In this document: in pieces, positions 1 through 6,563 of the stretch | How the letters are laid out: each line of letters starts with the position of its first letter | Position numbering within the stretch: position 1 is the stretch's first letter | Assembly: GCA_016929365.1 (NCBI GenBank) | Contig: JAFGIZ010000231.1 | Coordinates: 1-14,010 of the forward strand | Length of the DNA stretch: 14,010 nt | Source of the DNA: Lentisphaerota bacterium | GTDB taxonomy: Bacteria; Verrucomicrobiota; Kiritimatiellia; UBA8416; JAFGIZ01 | Direction: 5' to 3' | Program-made: the position numbers and the translations under genes | The notes under the pieces: generated by a model | Told to the model about the DNA's origin: nothing | Database searches by the model: none | What the model saw: only the letters and a program-made list of their open reading frames with translations

Positions 1-99
1 CCGCCTCCGGCGGAACTACGCCGGGGCGAGCCCGATTCTTCGTCCCGCCTCCGGCGGAACTACGCCGGGGCGAGCCCGATTCTTCGTGCCGCCTCCGGC
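1..99. repeat. 44-bp direct tandem repeat, about 2.25 copies, at window edge
   Basis: A unit starting CCGCCTCCGGCGGAACTACG is present at 1-44, again at 45-88 with one base changed at the junction (T87-G88 against T43-C44), and as an 11-base start of a third copy at 89-99, after which the match ends. Each unit begins with a short self-complementary stem (CCGCC, 3-base loop, GGCGG). The array may extend left of the window. It lies beyond the 3' end of the fucosidase gene and I see no coding frame using it. It could be a small minisatellite or an intergenic repeat family; no function can be assigned. Confidence 0.85.
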
Positions 100-233
100 A
101 GCATGTTGGCGGGCCAGGCGCCCCATGTCGCCGCGGTGCAAACGGTAACCTGGTAATGACCGACCAACCGGCAGCAATGTAGATCATTGGCTTCGCCAAG
201 TCAACACCCGCGGCTGATAACTGTTTGTGACTG

Positions 234-257
234 TGTTGCCCTGTGGGCATGGCAACA
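234..257. other. Small stem-loop downstream of fucosidase gene
   Basis: TGTTGCC at 234-240 and GGCAACA at 251-257 form a perfect 7-bp inverted repeat around a 10-base loop. It lies just past the stop of the leftward fucosidase gene, so a role in 3'-end formation is possible. No T-run follows the stem in the direction of transcription, so it is not a canonical intrinsic terminator. The rest of 100-264 holds nothing I can support as a gene or signal. Confidence 0.3.
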
Positions 258-264
258 GGGGAAG

Positions 265-1572
265 TCAGGGGGCGCGGCCGTCGAGCCAGGCGTCGCCGGA
301 GAAGCCGTGGCGGCGGGGCGGGGCTTCGAATTCCAGCTTGAGGACCGGAGGGAGGTCGTCGGGCGGCGCGGAAGGCAGACCGCCGATCTTCCAGCGGAAA
401 TTCGACAAGGGCTCGACGGTCAGACGCGCGCCGGTGGTCAGCAGCTCGGCTCGCCGGACGGCGGGTTCGACCTTGGAGATGACGAGGTAGTCGCCGGGAT
501 AGTAGAACAGGGTGAGATAGGCGGTGCTGCCGCGGCAGGTGAACATCCCGTAATGATAACAGGGCCCCTGTTCCGGCAGGCGGTAGATGCCGCCGGGGCG
601 CGTGCCGTAAACGGCCTCGCCGTGCGCCTGCAACCAGCGCCCGACGCGGTCGAGCACCGCGCGGTCCCGCGCGGCGACGTGCCCGCGCGCGTCGGGGCCG
701 ATGTTGAACAGGAAATTGCCGCCCTGGCGCACCGCATCCATGAGATTGCGGATCACCTGGCCCGCCGTCTTGTCGGCAAAGGAATACGGAATATTCGCCC
801 AGTTCGGGGCGTCGTTGAGCGTCATGCAGGTCTCCCACGCGCGCCCTTCCCGCTCGGGCGTGATACGCTGCTCGGGGGTGCCGAAATCCTCCGGTACACC
901 GCTGCGGTCGTTGATCAGGATGTCCGGCTGCAGCGCGCGGACGGCGCGGTTCAGCTCCGCGGACCGGTAGAACGCGGCGGGAGTCTGATCGAGAGGACAG
1001 GCCGCGTAGCCGGATGAGCCGGGGGTGTGGGCGCCGGGGACCAGGGGCGTGTCGTAATACAGGATGTCGATTCTGCCGTACTGGGTCATCAGCTCGCGCA
1101 CCTGGGTGTGAATCTCCTCGACGATGCGCGGCAGCTCGTCCGGATATCCCGCGGGATTCCAGAAGCCGCGCCAGCGCCAGTTGATGAGTGAATAGTAGAG
1201 GCCGACGCGCAGGCCGCGCGCGCGGGCGGCGGCGACGTATTCGGCGATCAGATCGCGGCCGGGCCCCGTTTGCGGGGCGTTGAAATGGTGCGTCGCGGTT
1301 TTAAACAGGCAGTATCCGTCATGATGCCGGGCCGTGAGCACGATATAACGGGCCCCGGCCCGTACGGCCTGGTCGGCGACCCGGTCAGCCCAGTCCGCGG
1401 CGGGCCGGAAGTCGCATGCCAGGCGGCCGTATTCGTCCAGCGGCATCATGTCGCGCAGCATGACCTGCTCGCCGCGGCCGAGGAGGCTGTAGCAGCCCCA
1501 GTGCACGAACATGCCGAACTTGGCATCGTGCCACCAGGCCATGCGGTCATGTCGCGCGGAGTCGGAAGTCAT
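265..1572 (-). CDS. Alpha-L-fucosidase, glycoside hydrolase family 29
   Basis: GH29 enzymes are retaining exo-hydrolases that release alpha-linked L-fucose from glycans. The 435-residue product shows the family's core in order: WWHDAKFGMFVHWG (residues 13-26), YIVLTARHHDGYCLF (76-90), LRVGLYYSLINW (121-132), and IDILYYDTP (168-176), where D174 sits at the end of a barrel strand in the place of the catalytic nucleophile. NFLFNIGPDARG (286-297) is the conserved strand closing the barrel. A C-terminal beta-rich part follows from about residue 325. There is no signal peptide, so cytoplasmic action on imported fucosides is likely. Family members usually read W-F/N-D-G or similar around the nucleophile; YYDT is a variant. 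I chose the ATG at 1572; the frame stays open to a TTG at 1623, but neither start has a clear Shine-Dalgarno. The acid/base residue cannot be assigned by eye. The gene stands alone, divergent from the flavodoxin gene. Confidence 0.9.
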   Translation of the reverse strand: MTSDSARHDRMAWWHDAKFGMFVHWGCYSLLGRGEQVMLRDMMPLDEYGRLACDFRPAADWADRVADQAVRAGARYIVLTARHHDGYCLFKTATHHFNAPQTGPGRDLIAEYVAAARARGLRVGLYYSLINWRWRGFWNPAGYPDELPRIVEEIHTQVRELMTQYGRIDILYYDTPLVPGAHTPGSSGYAACPLDQTPAAFYRSAELNRAVRALQPDILINDRSGVPEDFGTPEQRITPEREGRAWETCMTLNDAPNWANIPYSFADKTAGQVIRNLMDAVRQGGNFLFNIGPDARGHVAARDRAVLDRVGRWLQAHGEAVYGTRPGGIYRLPEQGPCYHYGMFTCRGSTAYLTLFYYPGDYLVISKVEPAVRRAELLTTGARLTVEPLSNFRWKIGGLPSAPPDDLPPVLKLEFEAPPRRHGFSGDAWLDGRAP

Positions 1573-1606
1573 GGTTTTGCAAACGGCGTGGCCGTCGTCT
1601 TTCCCT

Positions 1607-1633
1607 TTGCCGGTTCCGGACAAGCGGTATCAT
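1607..1633 (+). promoter_or_regulatory. Weak candidate promoter upstream of flavodoxin gene
   Basis: TATCAT at 1628-1633 matches the sigma-70 -10 consensus at five of six positions. TTGCCG at 1607-1612 is a four-of-six -35, but the spacer is only 15 bp. If used, it would give a leader of roughly 115 bases before the flavodoxin ATG at 1758. It overlaps the 5' extension of the fucosidase frame. The spacing is poor, so this is only a suggestion. I see no convincing promoter for the leftward fucosidase gene in the same intergenic space. Confidence 0.2.
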
Positions 1634-1757
1634 GCGGCGCGGACGATGTCGATGGTTTACGGCGTCTTGCGGACGGCGTGGAAACCGTTCCTCCCGTTCA
1701 GGGCTGGACGGAAAGGCGGGAAGGTGGTATCGCGGGAGCGAAAGGAGAAAGGATATC

Positions 1758-2234
1758 ATGACGAAGGTACTGATCGTATATTTCTCGCGGACGGGCAATA
1801 CGGAGCAAATGGCGCAGTACGTGGCGGAGGGCGCGAAGGAAACGGGCGGGGACGTGACGCTGAAAAAGGTCGCGGACACGTCGGTAGACGAGCTGAAAGC
1901 GGCGGACGCGGTGGTGCTGGGGTCGCCGACGTATTACGGGCACAGCAGCGGGGAGATGCGGCGGTTCCTGGATAAGAGCATCAAGTACCACGGTCAGCTC
2001 GAAGGCAAGGTCGGGGGCGCGTTTGCGTCGGCGGCGAATATCGGCGGCGGGAACGAGACGACGGTATTGGATCTGCTGCATGCGCTGCTGGTGCACGGGA
2101 TGATCGTGGCGGGGACGGCGGAAGGGGATCATTACGGACCCGTGTCGATCGGGGCGCCGGACGAGCGGGTGAAGGCGCAGTGCCGGGCGCTGGGGGAGCG
2201 GGTGACGGCGCTGGCCGCCAAGGTGTCAGGGTGA
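1758..2234 (+). CDS. Flavodoxin / WrbA-like FMN-binding protein
   Basis: This 158-residue protein is a single flavodoxin-fold domain, an FMN-binding electron carrier or small quinone reductase of the cytoplasm. The phosphate-binding loop SRTGNT is at residues 10-15 after the first beta strand (VLIVYF). GSPTYYGHSSGEMRRFLD (55-72) resembles the WrbA / NAD(P)H:quinone reductase version, where this loop contacts the isoalloxazine ring. GGAFASAANIGGGNETT (86-102) forms the later flavin-side loop. The ATG at 1758 is preceded by AAAGGAG at 1741-1747, giving a clear ribosome-binding site; the longer open frame from 1632 lacks one. The glycosyltransferase gene begins 12 bp after the stop, so the two are probably co-transcribed, although no functional link is evident. 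Whether it acts as a carrier or as a quinone oxidoreductase cannot be settled from sequence. Confidence 0.88.
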   Translation: MTKVLIVYFSRTGNTEQMAQYVAEGAKETGGDVTLKKVADTSVDELKAADAVVLGSPTYYGHSSGEMRRFLDKSIKYHGQLEGKVGGAFASAANIGGGNETTVLDLLHALLVHGMIVAGTAEGDHYGPVSIGAPDERVKAQCRALGERVTALAAKVSG

Positions 2235-2246
2235 AGAGAGGGGAGT

Positions 2247-3770
2247 GTGGGCGGAGCGGTAGATCTTTTTGACAGGATTGGGGGGCGGGTGAGGCGGACG
2301 GTTCTATGGGCGGCGGCGCTGGTGCTGTTGACGCGGCTGCCGCAGTTGACCAGCGGGATGCTGCCGGACGGCGATGAGGCGGTGCTGGGGCTGATGGCGC
2401 GGCACCTGGCGCAGGGGAAGGCGCTGCCGCTTTTCTTCTACGGTCAGAACTACGGGTTTTCGCTGCTGGAGGCGGGGACGGCGGCGGGACTGTTCGCGCT
2501 GTTCGGGAGCAGCACCGCGGTGCTGAAGTTGGCGATGCTGCTGTTGTGGTGCCTGGGGGGACTGTTCCTGGTGTTGAGTGTCCGCGACTACGTGTCCCGT
2601 AGCGCGGCGGCGATCGCGGCGCTGCTGCTGGCGAGCTGTCCGGCGTGGTTCCTGTGGTCGATGAAGGCGCGGGGCGGGTATATCAGCGCGTTTCTGCTGT
2701 GTCATCTGACGATCTGGCTGACCGCGCGGCTGGGCGGGATGCCGCGGGGACGCGGGGCCGTGGCAGCGCTGATCGGGGGCAACCTCATCCTGGTCTATCT
2801 GTGTCAGCCCTTATGGCTGGCGGGGCTGCTGCCGTTCCTGTTCCTGGGCCTGGGCCGCTGGACGCGGCGGGATTATGCGTGGATCGGGGCGGGGGCGCTG
2901 GCGGCGGCCGTGGCGGGGGTATGGCTGAAGGCGCGCGCGGGAACGTATTACGATCCGGGATTGTTCGGGTACGTGGATGCCGGGGCCGGGTTGGCGGCCT
3001 TGCCGGAGCGGGTCCGGACGGCGTTCGGCGGAAGTTATTATCTCGGCCGGCCGGTCGATTCGGGTTGGGCCGTGCGGGCGGCGGGCGCGGTCTGGGCGGG
3101 GCTGTTCGTGTTGGCGGCGGCCGCGGCGGTGTGGAAAATTGCGCGGCGGCGGATATCGGGGTTTGCGCTGTGCTGCCTGATCGGCATGACAGCGCCGGTG
3201 CTGCTGAGCGCGGTAAGCGACAGTCCCCTTTTCGGGTACCGCTACTTGCTGCCGGCGCCGGGATTCCTGGTGATGCTCCTGGCGCGGGAATGGGCGGATG
3301 CGCGGGGCAGGCGGCGGAGCCTGCTGCAGGCGGCCGGCGGCCTGGCGGTGTTGAGCGGCCTGGCGGCGGCGCCGTACTTTGCGGGGTTTCCGTATGACGG
3401 CGGGGAAGGGGAGACGGCGTTGACCCAGGAGGCGGCGCTGGGACGTTTGATTGACGAGCTGGAGGAGCGCGGCATCGGACATGTGTATTGTCTCGACCCG
3501 AGTCTGCAGTGGAACCTCATGTTTGCGAGCGGGGAGCGGATCCTGGCGCGCTGGAAGGAGCCGGAGGACCGGTGTCCGGGGTATCCGCGGGCGGTGGACC
3601 GGGCCTTGCGGGCGGGGCGGCCGGCGGCGATCGTGGGGAAGCGGAGGCAGCTCGCAGGGGTGCGGGAGAATTTGAGGGAGGTTGCGGTGTGCGAGACGGC
3701 GGCGTATTTCTTCGCGCCCGTGGAGCGGGAGGCAATCGTGCGCGCGTTGGGGTTCAGGGGGTGCGAGTGA
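2247..3770 (+). CDS. Multi-span membrane glycosyltransferase, PMT/ArnT-like (GT-C fold)
   Basis: The 507-residue product has about 11-12 hydrophobic membrane segments between residues 18 and 375, then a soluble C-terminal part of about 130 residues. After the first span comes PDGDEAVLGLMARHL (residues 40-54), with the acidic D-x-D-E cluster in the first external loop that GT-C enzymes such as PMT and ArnT use to bind metal and a lipid-phosphate sugar donor. LPLFFYGQNYG follows (60-70), a sequence I recognise from bacterial proteins annotated as family 39 glycosyltransferases. Such enzymes transfer a sugar from a polyprenyl-phosphate donor to lipid, polysaccharide or protein outside the inner membrane; donor and acceptor here are unknown. 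The GTG at 2247 is taken as start because AGAGAGGGGAG lies just upstream (2235-2245), though spacing is tight. Another GTG at 2289 is in frame. The gene follows the flavodoxin by 12 bp. I place it in the superfamily with more confidence than in any subfamily. Confidence 0.72.
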   Translation: MGGAVDLFDRIGGRVRRTVLWAAALVLLTRLPQLTSGMLPDGDEAVLGLMARHLAQGKALPLFFYGQNYGFSLLEAGTAAGLFALFGSSTAVLKLAMLLLWCLGGLFLVLSVRDYVSRSAAAIAALLLASCPAWFLWSMKARGGYISAFLLCHLTIWLTARLGGMPRGRGAVAALIGGNLILVYLCQPLWLAGLLPFLFLGLGRWTRRDYAWIGAGALAAAVAGVWLKARAGTYYDPGLFGYVDAGAGLAALPERVRTAFGGSYYLGRPVDSGWAVRAAGAVWAGLFVLAAAAAVWKIARRRISGFALCCLIGMTAPVLLSAVSDSPLFGYRYLLPAPGFLVMLLAREWADARGRRRSLLQAAGGLAVLSGLAAAPYFAGFPYDGGEGETALTQEAALGRLIDELEERGIGHVYCLDPSLQWNLMFASGERILARWKEPEDRCPGYPRAVDRALRAGRPAAIVGKRRQLAGVRENLREVAVCETAAYFFAPVEREAIVRALGFRGCE

Positions 3771-3838
3771 GAGGAAGATCCTTGTGACGGGATCAGCAGG
3801 GTGGACGGCCGGGCCCGCCGGGCGGGGGAAGCGTGCGT

Positions 3839-3933
3839 AGAAGGGGTCAGTCCTATTATTTAGGTGTCCGTGACTCTGCTTATCCTGTAAGACAGCATAC
3901 CCGGGCACCTAAATAATAGGACTGACCCCTTCT
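3839..3933. repeat. Palindromic element, copy 1 (30-bp arms), between convergent genes
   Basis: The left arm begins AAGGGGTCAGTCCTATTATT at 3841 and its reverse complement ends at 3931. The first 26 bases pair perfectly, and one G:T pair at 3867/3905 extends the stem to 30 bp (3841-3870 with 3902-3931). Two more flanking pairs reach 3839 and 3933. The 31-base loop begins TGACTCTGC and ends near ATACC. The arms are far more AT-rich than their surroundings. A second copy is at 6423-6514. There is no room for a transposase, so this is a non-autonomous palindromic unit, comparable in form to REP/RAYT-mobilised palindromes or a small MITE. It lies between the 3' ends of the glycosyltransferase and transporter genes, where a strong hairpin could also stop transcripts from both sides. 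Confidence 0.93.
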
Positions 3934-3935
3934 TC

Positions 3936-4835
3936 TTACGCGATGACGAGGAAGACGGCGGCGGCGAGAAGAAGGGTGGCGGCGAGGCGCAGGGCGTAAA
4001 CGGCATTGGACTGGCGCTCCAGGGGCCGGTGCAGGGTTTTGTTAAGGACATAACCGGCCGCGAGGGCGAAGAATCCGCGCGCGCCGTAGATGACGTTGGG
4101 CACGATGACCCCGTCGGCGAGCCGGAAGGCGGTATAGAGTCCGAACACGCCGCCGAGCACGCAGAGGCCGCGCAGGCCGAGTAAGCCGATGTCGAGCGGG
4201 GTAACGCGGTACCGGCGGAAGTGCGGCCGCAGCAGCATGAGTCCGCCCACGGGCATCCAGAGCGCGTTGGACCACAGGAGCAGCGTGAGCGGCGTGATGC
4301 CGTCCAGCGTGCGCTTGGCGATGACGTCGGCCAGGGCGAAGAAGAAGCAGGCCAGGATGACGAAGACGATGGAGACAACGGGGCGGTAGCCGTGGCCGCC
4401 CTGGGCGGGGGCCTGGCGGCCGGCGCCGAAGAGCGAGACAGCGAGGCCGGAGCAGAGGACGGCAAGCCAGGTGGCGGGGCCGGCGGCTTCGTCGAGCCAG
4501 ACGTAGGCGAGCAGGGCCGTGATGGGGATCTTGAGGCCGACGAGCGGGACCACGGTGCTGGCATCGCCTTCGAGCAGGGCGTGGTTGAGGAGCCAGGCGG
4601 CGAGCATGAAGGAGGCGGCGACGCCCATGACGGGCAGGACACGGGCCGCCGGGAAGGGCAGACGCAGGACGGCGCATAGGATCAGGGCGAACGTCGCGGC
4701 GGCAAGGCCCTGGCCCCAGGTGATAAGGCCGGCGTCGCAGATGCGGTAGCGCAGGAGGACCTTGCCGATCATGGAACCGACCGTCAGGCTCAGCGCGCCG
4801 GCGAGGGCGACCCAGACGTAGAGCGGGACGATCAT
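3936..4835 (-). CDS. EamA/DMT-superfamily membrane transporter
   Basis: The 299-residue protein has ten predicted membrane spans in two halves of five (about 4-24, 36-56, 66-86, 94-112, 121-138, then 153-172, 182-202, 214-234, 243-264, 279-298). This is the duplicated EamA architecture of the drug/metabolite transporter superfamily. Typical positions include the end of span 4, where VVPLVGLKIPITALLAYVWL leads to D115-E116, close to the family's usual Glu after the fourth helix. DMT carriers export or import small metabolites across the inner membrane; the substrate is unknown. The ATG at 4835 has no Shine-Dalgarno. The gene is downstream of the oxidoreductase gene on the same strand with a 96-bp gap, so it may be its operon partner or be transcribed separately. 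The stop codon (3936-3938) is two bases from the palindromic element. Confidence 0.85.
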   Translation of the reverse strand: MIVPLYVWVALAGALSLTVGSMIGKVLLRYRICDAGLITWGQGLAAATFALILCAVLRLPFPAARVLPVMGVAASFMLAAWLLNHALLEGDASTVVPLVGLKIPITALLAYVWLDEAAGPATWLAVLCSGLAVSLFGAGRQAPAQGGHGYRPVVSIVFVILACFFFALADVIAKRTLDGITPLTLLLWSNALWMPVGGLMLLRPHFRRYRVTPLDIGLLGLRGLCVLGGVFGLYTAFRLADGVIVPNVIYGARGFFALAAGYVLNKTLHRPLERQSNAVYALRLAATLLLAAAVFLVIA

Positions 4836-4841
4836 GCGGGC

Positions 4842-4870
4842 AGAGTAACGGGATGGCCGGCGGGGTGCAA
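4842..4870 (-). promoter_or_regulatory. Weak candidate promoter for the EamA transporter gene (possible leaderless start)
   Basis: Read leftward, TTGCAC (4870-4865) and TACTCT (4847-4842) are separated by 17 bp. Each matches the sigma-70 consensus at only three positions, including the key T-A-----T of the -10. The expected transcription start falls at about the A of the ATG at 4835. A leaderless transcript would explain why no ribosome-binding site is visible. This is speculative. Confidence 0.25.
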
Positions 4871-4931
4871 TGCTTGGCGGAGGGACGGCGGCCCGGGGGA
4901 CTTGCCGGCGGGGCGGGGTGAAGGGGGCGGA

Positions 4932-6362
4932 TTACCGGAGGGGGGCTTCGGGGGTGCTGTCGCAGAGGAGAAGTTCGCCGGGGGCTGGGCGGGCGGCGGC
5001 CTTGGTTTGTGCGTCCCGCAGAGCGGAGCGCAGCCCCTCTTCCAGGGTCGGGTGGTAGTACGGGGCCTGGAGCGCCTGGGCGACGGTCATACCGTTCTGG
5101 ATCATCAGGGCAAGCTGATGGGCGAGGTGTTCCGCTCCGGGGCAGGCCATTTCGGCGCCAAGCAGTCTGCCGGAATCCGGATCGGCGTACACGTGGAGAC
5201 GGCCCTGCGCGCGGTCTTCGATCATGGCGCGGGACTGCTCCGCGAAGTCGGTTTCGCCGATGGCTGCATTCGGACAGCGGTCGCGGACCTCGTCGCGGGA
5301 GAGGCCGGCCACGGCGAGCTGGGGTTCACTGAAGACGATACGCAGCGGGACCCGCCGGCAATAGGATTCCGCGCGGCCGGCGGTTGCGTTGCGCCCGGCG
5401 ATAAAGCCTTCGTCGAGCGCCTCGTGCAGGATGGGGCGGCACCGGCTGGCGTCTCCGGCCACGAAAAGCGGCAGATCGCCGATCTGCATGGTCCGGCAGT
5501 CGAACGCGGGCAGACCGCGGGCATCAAGATCGATGCCCAGGCGGTCGATGTGCAGGCCGTCGAGGTTCGGGCGCACGCCCATGGCGGCAATAACGGCGTC
5601 AACCTCGACCGTGTGGGTATCCCCGGTACGGACCTGCAAACCGTTTTCCGCGGCGGTTACATCTGCCTCGGCCCCGAGATGCATGGGGAATTCGCTTTCG
5701 ACGGCCGACACGGCCGCCGCATTGACTTCCGGATCGGTCAGGCCGCCGACGTTCTGCGTTGCGTCGTACCCGGTGACGTTACGCCCGAGGCGCTGCAGTG
5801 CCTGGCCGAGCTCCAGGCCGATGGGGCCCAGGCCGACGACGGCGAGGCGGGCGGGCAGGTCGTCCTGTTCGAAAATCGTTTCGCTTGTGAGGAGGCGGCT
5901 GCCGAAGGTGCGCCAGGCGCGGGGTACGACGGGCCGGCCGCCGGTGGCGATCACGGTGACGGCGGTTTCGACGGGCGTGTCGCCAAGGCGCAGGCGGTGG
6001 AGCGATTCGAAAACGGCGGGCGTTTCGACGAGCCGGTCGCCGGCCAGCTCGCGGGTTCTCGCCGCCATGGCCTGTGCAAACCGGTTGCGCTGCTCGCGCA
6101 CGTGCCGGAGCACGGCCGGGAGCTCGCAGACGAGGCCGTCGGCGCCGCGGATACCGCGGGCGGCGAAGCCGGTCCGCGCGTCGTAAAACTGACGGGCCGC
6201 GTGGATGAGGGCCTTGGACGGCATGCAGCCGATGCGGGCGCAGGTGGTGCCGAGCGGCCCGTTATCGACGATGCGGTAGCGGTCCGTATGGCGTTGCACC
6301 TGGCGCAGCGCGGAAAGTCCGGCGCTGCCGGCGCCGATGATGACGACATCGAGCTTTTCCAT
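4932..6362 (-). CDS. FAD-dependent pyridine nucleotide-disulfide oxidoreductase, dihydrolipoamide dehydrogenase type
   Basis: This 476-residue flavoenzyme is a class I disulfide oxidoreductase, passing electrons between a dithiol substrate and NAD via FAD and a cysteine pair. Visible are the FAD-binding VVIIGAGSAGLSA (residues 6-18), the redox motif GTTCARIGCMPSK with C41 and C46, the second dinucleotide site VVGLGPIGLELG (175-186) with an acidic D200 where NAD(H) preference is expected, VAGDA (301-305) contacting the flavin, and YYHPTLEEGL (435-444) supplying the His-Glu pair H437 and E442 from the partner subunit. This matches dihydrolipoyl dehydrogenase better than glutathione or mercuric reductase. 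No 2-oxoacid dehydrogenase or glycine-cleavage genes lie nearby, so its partner is unknown. The ATG at 6362 is chosen because GGGAGG (6374-6369) precedes it by 6 bases. A TTG at 6419 is in frame but belongs to a likely -35 box. The transporter gene follows on the same strand. Confidence 0.88.
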   Translation of the reverse strand: MEKLDVVIIGAGSAGLSALRQVQRHTDRYRIVDNGPLGTTCARIGCMPSKALIHAARQFYDARTGFAARGIRGADGLVCELPAVLRHVREQRNRFAQAMAARTRELAGDRLVETPAVFESLHRLRLGDTPVETAVTVIATGGRPVVPRAWRTFGSRLLTSETIFEQDDLPARLAVVGLGPIGLELGQALQRLGRNVTGYDATQNVGGLTDPEVNAAAVSAVESEFPMHLGAEADVTAAENGLQVRTGDTHTVEVDAVIAAMGVRPNLDGLHIDRLGIDLDARGLPAFDCRTMQIGDLPLFVAGDASRCRPILHEALDEGFIAGRNATAGRAESYCRRVPLRIVFSEPQLAVAGLSRDEVRDRCPNAAIGETDFAEQSRAMIEDRAQGRLHVYADPDSGRLLGAEMACPGAEHLAHQLALMIQNGMTVAQALQAPYYHPTLEEGLRSALRDAQTKAAARPAPGELLLCDSTPEAPLR

Positions 6363-6390
6363 GATCATCCTCCCGGGATCGTAGGGGAGG

Positions 6391-6419
6391 ACGGTAACCG
6401 GCAGCGCACGGCGTGTCAA
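6391..6419 (-). promoter_or_regulatory. Sigma-70-like promoter for the disulfide oxidoreductase gene
   Basis: Read leftward, a perfect TTGACA (6419-6414) is followed after exactly 17 bp by TACCGT (6396-6391), which keeps the T-A-----T of a -10 box. The predicted start near 6384 leaves a leader of about 22 bases containing the GGGAGG ribosome-binding site before the ATG at 6362. The -35 box begins three bases outside the left arm of the palindromic element. The -10 is weak, but position, spacing and leader all fit. Confidence 0.5.
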
Positions 6420-6422
6420 GAG

Positions 6423-6514
6423 AAGGGGTCAGTCCTATTATTTAGGTGTCCGCGACTCTGCCCCTCATACAACAAGCGATACCCCGGACACCTAAATAAT
6501 AGGACTGACCCCTT
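6423..6514. repeat. Palindromic element, copy 2 (perfect 30-bp arms), between divergent genes
   Basis: The left arm (6423-6452) and right arm (6485-6514) are exact reverse complements over 30 bp. The arm sequence is the same as in the copy at 3839-3933. The 32-base loop (6453-6484) starts CGACTCTGC and ends near ATACCC, sharing both ends with copy 1 while the middle differs. No open frame fits inside it. It sits in the intergenic space between the leftward oxidoreductase gene and the rightward DeoR gene, so it is not simply a shared terminator. On the plus strand a T-rich stretch (6513-6522) follows the hairpin, so it could block read-through from the left. The form suggests a mobilised non-autonomous palindrome. 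Confidence 0.95.
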
Positions 6515-6520
6515 TTCTTT

Positions 6521-6550
6521 TTGACATGGTTGAATCGCACATGATAGATT
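6521..6550 (+). promoter_or_regulatory. Sigma-70-like promoter for the DeoR-led operon
   Basis: A perfect TTGACA (6521-6526) is followed after 18 bp by TAGATT (6545-6550), a four-of-six -10. The predicted start is near 6557, only a few bases before the ATG at 6564, so the message would be almost leaderless, in keeping with the lack of a good ribosome-binding site (only AAGAAG at 6551-6556). The stretch 6515-6563 is markedly AT-rich against its surroundings. DeoR-family repressors usually bind their own promoter region; no clear operator repeat stands out here. Confidence 0.5.
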
Positions 6551-6563
6551 AAGAAGTAACATT

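Noticed and set aside
1..99. CRISPR array at the window start
   Set aside because: The whole 44-bp unit repeats without unique spacers, so it is a plain tandem repeat.
187..1017. 276-codon plus-strand open frame opposite the fucosidase gene
   Set aside because: No recognisable domain. The minus strand encodes a complete GH29 core here.
3813..3823. GC-rich palindrome GCCCGCCGGGC after the glycosyltransferase as a terminator
   Set aside because: The loop would be one base and no T-run follows, so the nearby palindromic element is a better candidate.
2811..3908. 365-codon minus-strand open frame opposite the glycosyltransferase gene
   Set aside because: Pro/Arg-rich composition typical of an antisense shadow, and it crosses the palindromic element.
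3839..3933. Intact insertion sequence
   Set aside because: Only 31-32 bases lie between the 30-bp arms in either copy, with no room for a transposase and no obvious target-site duplication.
6363..6419. N-terminal extension of the oxidoreductase to a TTG at 6419
   Set aside because: That TTG is the start of a perfect TTGACA -35 box, and the ATG at 6362 has GGGAGG at ideal spacing next to the conserved N-terminal strand.
4902..6524. 540-codon plus-strand open frame opposite the disulfide oxidoreductase gene
   Set aside because: Its sequence has no recognisable family motifs, its end falls in the palindromic element, and the opposite strand carries intact FAD, redox and NAD motifs. Long antisense frames are expected in GC-rich coding DNA.
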